64,000 bases of DNA. Source: Aselliscus stoliczkanus. Its lineage: Eukaryota > Chordata > Mammalia > Chiroptera > Hipposideridae. This document shows positions 56,421 to 64,000 of this stretch, in pieces (the stretch's first letter is position 1; every line of letters starts with the position of its first letter). The position numbers and the translations under genes are program-made. The stretch lies in assembly GCA_033961575.1 (NCBI GenBank), contig CM066735.1, positions 36,971,501-37,035,500 of the forward strand, in the 5' to 3' direction. Below the pieces are notes generated by a model. It did not search any database. It was not told where the DNA came from and saw nothing but the letters and a program-made list of their open reading frames with translations.

Positions 56421-58130
56421 CCTAGGATTTGCTAGATTTTATTATGAGCTCATATTTGGTTGAACTTTAAATTGGGACCCTGAATTAACTGACTTGAAAT
56501 GCTTTGCTTTGCTTTCTCCCGAGTGCTAGGGGGCCCTACCAATCTCAAAACATTTCAACTTACTTTCTTGCACTGGGTTTTCTCAGCCTGGGAGTATGCC
56601 GAAAATCAAATCCTAGGACTATGCAAGAGGAAACTTTGTTGCAAAACACTAGGGAAGACTATTCATATTATGAATTTTTAAAAACCTAGAATCAGCAGAG
56701 ACACTGATTTTCTTTCTTGGTTCACTTTACCAGCACGCAGTCTTTTCTAAATTCATCTTTTTTAAGGGAAGATCTGGTGTAACATGGGGTGGTCTCAGAT
56801 TCAGCCCGTCCACTTTGCCAGGTTGAAATTCTACTCCCCTGGAGCTTTGAACCAACAAAGCTGTAGGTCTCTGAGTTAGTGACTTAGCTCAGCTCAACCT
56901 AGGCTACTGCAGTGGGAACCACACTGGTTTCAGCTCTATATGTTGTTTTGTTTTTGAAGGGTGATGGTTTTTGTTATTGTTATTTGTCTGCTTATTTTTT
57001 CCATTAAGGACTTCCCTTACTTTATTTTTTTTTTATTTCTTTCCCCCCTTACTTTCTTATAAGCTCAGCAACACATTTAAAAGTATGTTTACTCTCATTT
57101 ATCTAGCCTTTGTGTGTTTTGATATGGGCGTGCATTTCAGAATATCCATTCTTGTTAAACCGCTGGAAATGGAAATGTCAAGAGCACATTTTAATTCACA
57201 TTCTATGTCAGGATTACTTGCAGATTTACAAATAATCCTCTCCCAAATGTTTGTGGGGTATTTTTCTTGACTAATTTTTAAGTGATTAATGTTTTACTAG
57301 ACTAAGGCACTCGCACCGTACTAAAAGTCATATAGCAAAAAAAGATTTGTCCGGGTCCTCTACCTCAACTCCTGCCTCCCAGAAGCAACCATTTAAAAAT
57401 CTTAAAAATCATTAAAATTACTGCTTGTATTATTTAATTCCTCTTTAAAAATTATTTTAATTATTATTCCTTGATTCATTCATTTTGCACATTACATATT
57501 GACCACTTACAATGGAAAATGAAGTTTGCCTCCTACTTCCTCTTATCAGCTGTATCATAATTTTTCTTTATTAAATCCATAATTAATATCTACCTTAGTA
57601 TATAGCTTTAAATATATTCACCATTGAGTGAAGCTGTGTACTCCAATGATGTTTACTTTGTGTAAACATTTTGTTTTATCTGGAGTCAAATATTTCCTCA
57701 CTTTTTTTTCATTTACTTCATTTCCTATAAATATTTTCTTTTAGAACTGCTTATTACATGATCCAAATCATCAAATTATCATTTGCATTTGTTTCTCTTG
57801 CCCTGAAGCCCTCCCTCCTAAAATTTTAGTCTGTATTCTAATATGGATTGGTTGTTTTCAGATCCTATACAGTCGTCACCCAGAATCTCTTATTCGCTGC
57901 TCTCCTGAAGCAAAACCCCATTTCCTGGGTGAGTGTTGTCCTTTATCTTATTTTTTCCCACGCAGTTTTGATGGGAACACATCCTGCAGTGATTTCCTGA
58001 GAAAGAATCCACAGGAAGTAAAACTTTTGAGATCTTGCATGTCTGGAAATGTTTGTATTCCACCCTCACACTTGATGAGTACTTTGTTAGGATAGGGACT
58101 CCTAGACTGGAAATCATTTTGCATTTATAC
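56421..58130. other. Unannotated DNA
   Basis: No gene. 57880-58130 contains phrases ('catgtctggaaatgtttgta', 'ctagactggaaatcatttt') typical of an old antisense LINE, but the family is unclear. Confidence 0.35.
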
Positions 58131-58139
58131 CAGTATCAC

Positions 58140-58210
58140 TTGATGAATAGACTATTCTTTCCCCCACTGAATGGTCCCTGCGTCCTTGCAGAAAATTTAA
58201 CATAATTGCT
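58140..58210 (-). repeat. L1 ORF2 scrap
   Basis: 'gaatagactattctttcccc' and 'cactgaatggtccctgc' are the complement of a well-known L1 ORF2 stretch. Confidence 0.55.
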
Positions 58211-58339
58211 TAGTGTCAATATTTTTCTTCCATTTATCTTATGTCAGATAGAGAGCACGTGCCCTGCCTCTTATTTTCAGGGTGCCTTCTGTAAAATGGG
58301 TGTTTGGACCATGGAATGCCCTACCTTGAGTATGAGTGG

Positions 58340-58690
58340 TGTTTTGAATTTGGACAGTTTGCATTCAAAATATGACTGTATGGGCCGACCGAGTGGAGCA
58401 GTGGTTAAGAGCTGGCTTGGGACACCAGCGACCCTGGTTCGGATCCCACATATGAGGGCCAGTGACACTGCCCTCTAAAAAGAAAAAAGAAAAAAATCTG
58501 ACTGTACTGCTTGTCAACTGTGTGACCTTTGGGAAGTTATTTAGCTTTACTAGGTCTCAGTTTTCTCATCTTTAAAATGGGTATAGTAATAGTACCCACC
58601 TCAAAGAATTATTTGGAGAATCAAATGAGGGAGTACATAAAGAGTTTAATGCAGTGCCTGGCACAGAGAAAACAAACCAGATGCTCTCAG
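58340..58690 (+). repeat. MIR SINE interrupted by a younger SINE
   Basis: After the insertion at 58381-58490, 'ctgtgtgacctttgggaag', 'ctcagttttctcatctttaa', 'atgggtatagtaatagtacc' and 'agtgcctggcacagagaa' match MIR. Confidence 0.82.
58381..58490 (+). mobile_element. Short tRNA-derived SINE
   Basis: GGGCCGACCGAGTGGAGCAG, B box GGTTCGGATCC and CACTGCCCTC plus an A/G-rich tail. The flanks TATGACTGTA and TCTGACTGTA are an approximate TSD within the MIR. Confidence 0.92.
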
Positions 58691-59229
58691 CCCTAACACT
58701 ACCTATGCAGAGTTATAACGAAAGATAGTTAGTGTATTCTGGAATCAGCTTCTCAGGGGCAGAGACCCTCAAATGTAGGGACCAGAAGGAAGGTTCCTTT
58801 CCACCGCATCCTGATGATGTGCCAGCAACTGTCATCTCGACCTGCTGACTCACCAAATAGAAATGAGGCGCAGAGCTCCCACCCGCTTCCTGCTCGCCCT
58901 GTTCCCACCATCAGTGGCTGCACATTTTCACCTCACACCACTAAGCAACTTCCTGTGTGTTGGAGCCTGTGCAGAGTTCTCTGTCACATGGATTCCCACA
59001 TCCAGAGGGCACGCTACTTCTATGCTTCTCAAGGGCAGTCCTGGAAATTTGGCCACATAGATATGGGACCAAACCACAAACCAACTTAATGGAAGGCGTT
59101 GCCGGCCCTGAGGTTGTAGTGGGCAAGGCACTTTCTCCTGTAGAGCACGAGAGGGCGCTGTGTACACGTGTGTAAGAGGTGCTGAGCCCAGACATTTGAG
59201 TGTACTCACCTGAAATCACTCCCGTAGAG
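58691..59229. other. Unannotated DNA
   Basis: Open frames of 60-100 codons overlap on both strands; none has a motif. Confidence 0.4.
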
Positions 59230-59530
59230 AAACACAGACAAAGACACACACCTGCACATACATGTATTCAGTACATGGACAAGCCCCCAATCATTACGTA
59301 CATGACACACAACTTAGATATGTGCCCACCAGCACGTGTGCACACAAACATACTCATGAACACCGTCACATGTCCATAAAAATTCACACAGACACACAAA
59401 TGAACATATCTCCAGACAGGAAAGATACATTCAGAGGCATACATACTTATAGACCCACACAGATCAATTTACATACAAACACAGAGATGGACAGACATAC
59501 ATATAGCCAAAGACACACAGGAAAGACAGC
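59230..59530. repeat. Degenerate CA-rich tract
   Basis: Diffuse ACACA/ACATAC-rich stretch, apparently a decayed (CA)n-type minisatellite. The 109-codon His/Thr-rich frame (59262-59591) is a consequence of this composition. Confidence 0.65.
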
Positions 59531-61439
59531 TTACAAATACTTTCACAGCCAGGACCTCACACTGGGCTGGGATCCCATTTATATGCTATAGACAGGGAGC
59601 AGGGGCTGAGAGAGTCCAAGTGTTTTACCCACGGTCACATAGTGACAGATGGTGGAGTTAAGATTAGGTTCTAAGCAAGTCCTCCATTATTTCAAAAAGA
59701 GATAAGTTGCTCTCATGTTTGTTTTTGCAATTACTTCAGCCTTAGTGCCAATTCAGCTGTTTTTCCTTGAAAGCTGTTGTTCTGAAAGTTCTACCCTCAG
59801 ATTCACTGGTTATTTGATCGACAGTCTTTCAGCAACTGAATATAGTTCCTCGTTCCTTTTATTCTGACCAGGGGTATGGAGAACAAACATTCAGACTATT
59901 CTGTCATTGCATCTGCCTCAATCATGGAGTATATCATGGGAACACTGCTGCAGCCTTGGTAACCAGCTGGGGAACCAAGAAGAAGGTGAAAGATGTTCTC
60001 TGATTCAGTTCTGCCTTTCAAATTGCCCATAAGTGCATCTCACTCACATCCAAAATGCTAGCTGCATCACTGTTGGGAGAATGTAGGTTTCAACCTTCTA
60101 ATGTCCAACTAGAAGGAGGGGAGAATGACCCGTGAACAAGTTCCTCCAGAGAATCAACGATAACACAGTAAGTGGTGGAACCAGGATTCAAAACCAGTGT
60201 GGGTCCTGAGCCCCTCTTACTCAGTAATCTTGTATGAATGATGGTACAAGATAACTGAATTCATGATGAAGTGTTTTTGATAGGTGGAAATAAGGATGCC
60301 TTGACTGGGTTCTCCAGGAAGCAGAGCCTGAGGCAGAAACATCCTTGTGCACTATTTATTACTTTGTTAGGGAGCAGAAGCGAGGGACAACAGGAGGAAG
60401 CGGAGAAGAAAGGAAAGCCAGTACAAGAATGTTTTGGAGTTGGCCACTGCCAAGTGCAGCTCATTGCTGGATATGTGGAACAAAATGCATCTTAGGCTAG
60501 TAGTTATCTTGTGGCATTGGAAAGGGGGTTCTGGTCCCCACTGATCAAAGATTCATCCCAAGGATGTGAATCCTACCACCAATTCTCGGAGACAGCTGTG
60601 ACTGACAAGGGTGGTTAGATTTGGTTTTAATGGGCCTTGAATGGGTGGCTCATGGATTTGGGGCTTGATTCTATAAACACTGGAGAACCACAGGGATATT
60701 TTGAAAAGGAAAGTGGCATAGTCAGAGGGGTCCTTTCCTAGTGGTATGACTTCCTTATAAAATCTTCATCATCTGGTTTAAGTGAAATATTTGTGGTAGT
60801 TCTGAAGCCAGCCCTTGACAAATAGTAGGAGCTGTGCAAATCCACATCTCATAAGCACTGTGCTTTAGTTTCCAAAGTGCTTTCCTATCTATGACTTCAT
60901 CATCATCTCTGCAGAAGAGGCAGCCTCAAGCAGGACCCATGGAAGACAGTAAGATTGGAGTGGCAGAATCTAAACTTGACCCATGCATGAGACAACTGGG
61001 AAGTTTCAAATTGAGATAACCCTCATTTCTCGGGGCGGGTGTAGGGGGGTCCATTACTGTTTCCAGGAAAAAACAGAAGAGTAACATTTTGGTCTTCCTT
61101 AGGGACTTGGGGATTGTGTATTTGGAAGTTCTGCTTTTCCTCCCACCCTCTTATCTGCACAGGTCTTGGGCTAGGTATCTGCCTGGCACTGCCAGGCCAG
61201 ATGGCTGAGGCATGTGCTGCCAGCATCTTCCAGGGAGATAGGGCAGACTTTGTTCCCTGCCTGCTGGTCTCTGAGCACCTTCAGTATAGAACAAAATCAG
61301 GTTAGATAATACTTACAGTCTTTCATTTGCAAAGCAGTTTATAATACAAACCACTCGTCCAAATATTTATGCATTCAACCTCCACAAATTAAGATACCAT
61401 TCTGGTTTCCTAGCTTTATACTTCTCTTTGCTCTTAAGC
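59531..61439. other. Unannotated DNA
   Basis: MIR-like scraps at about 59600-59680 and 60140-60230, and an LTR-like scrap at about 60295-60490 ('gttctccaggaagcagagcc'). No gene is supported. Confidence 0.35.
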
Positions 61440-61630
61440 AGAGCAAATTACTTAACCACCCTGTGGCTTAAATTTAAAACAAAAAAGAACTGGAAAAGAC
61501 AACGGTTCTAACAAACAGCCCTTACCTCAGATTGTTGGAAGGATGTAATGAGATAATATATGAAAAGTGTTAACATAATACCTGGCACATAGAAAGTTCT
61601 CAATAAATATTAGCTACTATTTTTATTATC
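61440..61630 (+). repeat. MIR SINE
   Basis: 'cttaaccaccctgtggctta', 'gaaggatgtaatgagataat', 'acataatacctggcacatag' and 'gttctcaataaatattagct' match the MIR 3' half. Confidence 0.75.
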
Positions 61631-61794
61631 ATCATTGTTCTTCCTATTTTTTGATAGTATCATAATCTTTAGGAGTGGTAGTCATAGTAGTGTCATCATC
61701 ATGGGTTTGGTTCAATGATGAACCTTCTAGAACTCACTCTAAATTGTTAGGAGATAACATAAAGTATCCACCTCAGTATTTAGTATAGATTGGC

Positions 61795-62110
61795 TGTCAG
61801 TCCATGTGGGCTGCTAAAACAAACTCCATAAAGTGGCTGGCTTATAAACAACAAACATTTGTTTCTCACAGTTCCAGAGGCTGGAAGTTCGAGATCAGGA
61901 GGCCAACATAGTTGGCGTTCTGGTGGGAGCCCTCTTCTGGGTTGCAGGCTGTCAACTTCTCATATTGCCTTCACCTCCTAACAATAACATAACAAGAGCC
62001 TCAAGTGTAAACCATTGATTAACTTCCACCAAGAAATATATTCAACCAGTGGCTTAATTAAATTACAGGGATGCTGGTGGGGACTGCCAGTCATACACCT
62101 ACTGCCACTA
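61795..62110 (-). mobile_element. MaLR (MLT1-type) LTR
   Basis: 'gtccatgtgggctgctaaaa', 'ggcttataaacaacaaacat', 'cacagttccagaggctggaa' and 'attaacttccaccaagaaat' give the antisense MLT1-type LTR, incomplete. Confidence 0.75.
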
Positions 62111-62164
62111 GTCATTGTAATGGGCATGGTAACCAAGCTATGCTAATCGTAGTACTTGGTGGTC

Positions 62165-62550
62165 AGTAGAGTAACGGCCCCCCAAAGATGTGCATGTCCT
62201 AATCCCAAGAATCTGAGAATATGTTATATTACATGGTAAAGGAAAATTTAGGCAGTATCTGGAATTAAGTTTGCTAATCAGCTGACCTAAAAATAGAAAG
62301 ATTATCCTGGTTTATCAAAATAGGCCTAAAGGATTCACAAGGTTACAGAACTTGGATGTAAGGCTCCATCTAGGTGAGCAGTAAGAGTTCTGATATTAAA
62401 TTAGTGTTGTAATGGATCTGCTAAATACCCCCACCCCCATTAAGATCTTGATTGGGAGAAGCAGGAACTGGGAGTCACAGAGCCCATCTTCAGTGAGAGG
62501 AGGGCTTTAGAGACAGAGGGTTGGCCTCCGTTTGATGTAACAGGGCCCCT
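62165..62550 (+). mobile_element. MaLR LTR
   Basis: 'cggccccccaaagatgtgca', 'tgtcctaatcccaagaatct', 'gagaatatgttatattacat' and 'agattatcctggtttatcaa' are standard landmarks of this LTR group on the plus strand. Confidence 0.75.
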
Positions 62551-62777
62551 CCAAAGTGTGTTCTCAGAGAAGCCACCATATCTTTTACCACACACCTGGC
62601 CTTTTTCTGAAGGGGAGAAGCTTGTCCAATGGATTTTCCCCTTTATGCTTCAGCTCTCATGTACTTATTTATTCAATCTTTCCATTTTCAGAATATGTGA
62701 AAAAAAACAAAACAAAGAATATCAAAAGGCAGTTCACAGAAAGGAAATATAAATATCATTTAAACTTATGAGAAACT

Positions 62778-62895
62778 AGGGCCGGCCGAGTGGCGCGGTG
62801 GTTAAGCGCTGGCTTGGGACGCCAGCGGCCCTGGTTCGGGCCCCACATAGGAGGGCCAGTGACACTGCCCTCAAAAATAAATAAATAAAAATAAA
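62778..62895 (+). mobile_element. Short tRNA-derived SINE, near-consensus
   Basis: GGGCCGGCCGAGTGGCGCGG, TTAAGCGCTGGCTTGGGACG, B box GGTTCGGGCCC and CACTGCCCTC with an (AAAT)-like tail. TSD TAAACTTATGAGAAACT (62761-62777) and TAAACTTATGAAAAACT (62896-62912), one mismatch in 17. Confidence 0.96.
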
Positions 62896-62916
62896 TAAAC
62901 TTATGAAAAACTGCTT

Positions 62917-63482
62917 GTGATAGCCAGAATTCCACAATGACCCCCGATTCCTGCCCTCTGGTCTACACAACATTGATATCCCTCCCCCCTGCGTGAATGT
63001 GAATGTGATGGCACAGACTCCTCCCTTCAGTAGGTTACATTATAATGGGAAGGTAGCTCCCTGGATTGCATTATGTTATGCAGGACTCCGTCTTAGCCGA
63101 CTGAACTCATGGCTCCTCCTGCTGACTTTGAAGACGTAAGCTGCCATGTTGTGGGCAACGTGGCATGGAATGGTAGCGGATTCTATGACCTGAGAGAGGC
63201 TCCCAGCTGACAGGCAGCAAGAAAATGGGGAGCTCAGTCCTACGATTGCAAGGAACCAACTTCTGTAACCTAAGTGGGCTTGGAAGCCAACCCTTCCCAG
63301 TTGAACTTCCAGAAGAAAACATAGCCCAGTAGACACCTTAATTCAGCCTGGTGATACTGACCAGAGGACACAGTTAACCTATGCCTGGACTTATGGTCCA
63401 TGGAAACGGAGATAATAAATGCATGTGTTGTTAAAACCACTAAATTTGTGCTGATTTGTTATACCAACAATAGAAGGTAACA
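62917..63482 (+). mobile_element. MaLR-like LTR
   Basis: 'gtgatagccagaattccaca', 'aatgggaaggtagctccctg', 'aacggagataataaatgca', 'tgttaaaaccactaaatttg' and a terminal 'aacaatagaaggtaac' match an old LTR. An AATAAA-type signal lies near 63414. No internal sequence. Confidence 0.7.
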
Positions 63483-63494
63483 AAATGTTCAACC

Positions 63495-64000
63495 TCACTC
63501 AGAGCTCTTTCAGGATATTACTGATTCACCTGTCATCGTAGCCAAGAGAAAAAAATGACAATATGCTATGTGGGCAAGAATATAAGAAATAGGCATTCTC
63601 ATAAATTACTGGTGGCAGTTAAATTAGTATAATTTCTGTGGAGGGTGATTTTAAAATATCTGTCGTGATTTGAAAACACATCCCTCTCATCCATCAAGTC
63701 TACTTGTAATTTTTTATAGATTATATTCACAAACTTGGGGAAAGTTCAAGACACAAGCTTCTTGGCTGCAGCATGGCTTGTAATGAGAAAAAAAATAGAA
63801 TCACCTATGTATTCATCAATAGGTACCAGGTTAGATAATTTAGTATACATCATAAAATGGAATCGTTTGGAGCCATTGAAAAGAATGATAAAGTTCTTTA
63901 AGTGCAGACATTGAGGATAGTCAAGATATATTATGAAAGCATTTGAGCATGGAATCCTTAGGATTTTATTTACTAGCAACAGAAGGATTTTAGGCTTATG
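63495..64000 (+). mobile_element. Old L1M ORF2 C-terminal / 3' fragment, runs off the window
   Basis: 'atgttcaacctcactcagag', 'tcataaattactggtggca', 'ttcatcaataggtaccagg' and 'gagccattgaaaagaatgat' follow L1 ORF2 end order on the plus strand, with many stops. The element may continue beyond 64000. Confidence 0.78.

Noticed and set aside
59262..59591. His/Thr-rich 109-codon frame that could suggest a metal-binding protein
   Set aside because: The composition comes from a degenerate CA-rich tract.
62778..62895. tRNA gene candidate (A and B boxes, tRNA-like head)
   Set aside because: The same unit recurs many times with poly(A) tails and TSDs, and lacks a proper acceptor stem. It is a SINE.
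1..64000. CRISPR arrays, bacterial operons, prophage or plasmid features
   Set aside because: Nothing of the kind is seen; the repeat spectrum (L1, L2, MIR, MaLR, SINEs, mariner) is mammalian nuclear DNA.

Overview
This 64 kb window is vertebrate, almost certainly mammalian, nuclear DNA with no protein-coding gene that I can support. It has no CpG island and no convincing exon. Every recognisable coding fragment belongs to a transposable element. The short open frames elsewhere (about 60-140 codons) look like chance frames in A+T-rich DNA. The window is best read as an intergenic region or the interior of a very large intron.

The repeat content points to a bat, most likely a rhinolophoid (horseshoe / Old World leaf-nosed group). 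Three things support this: (1) VES-like SINEs with tandem tRNA-like units and a tail ending in CCCCAATAAAATCTTT; (2) many copies of a short tRNA-derived SINE (head GGGCCGGCCGAGTGGCG, B box GGTTCGGGTCC, end CACTGCCCTC plus poly(A)), several with clear target-site duplications (TSDs); (3) several Tc1/mariner-type DNA transposon remnants. The lineage call rests on my memory of bat SINE families, not on a search.

Layout. 1-9 kb: an ancient LINE-1 (L1) split by a solo LTR with a 6-bp TSD (2374-2967), a short SINE, and mostly unique DNA. 9-15.7 kb: MIR and L2 relics, a 5'-inverted L1 (10285-12181), a probable processed retrocopy region (13155-14250), and a SINE-dense block holding an 80-bp-class mariner MITE. 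16-24.2 kb: L2 split by a MaLR LTR, a mosaic SINE inside an L1 3' end, a Tigger-like element and an LTR-like element. 25.9-46.9 kb: a deleted mariner (25983-26552), MIR, L1 and L2 fragments, two mosaic SINEs, a second MITE, a young 5'-inverted L1 with a perfect 14-bp TSD (39364-41857) carrying a nested SINE, and an L1 interrupted by a second copy of the same deleted mariner (45298-45862). 47-58 kb: MER5 and L2 relics, a 238-bp TA-flanked MITE and an end-to-end L1 of 3.7 kb that has lost most of ORF2 (51963-55674). 58-64 kb: MIR, MaLR LTRs, SINEs and an old L1 running off the end.

The parts do not form a pathway. What the window records is a history of retrotransposition and DNA transposition: twin-primed L1 insertions, L1-mobilised SINEs with TSDs, elements nested in elements, and non-autonomous DNA transposon derivatives. 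I found no previously undescribed gene system. The most useful signals are the mariner deletion family with a shared frame break at a catalytic position, the mosaic SINEs, and the L1 with intact ends but no RT region.
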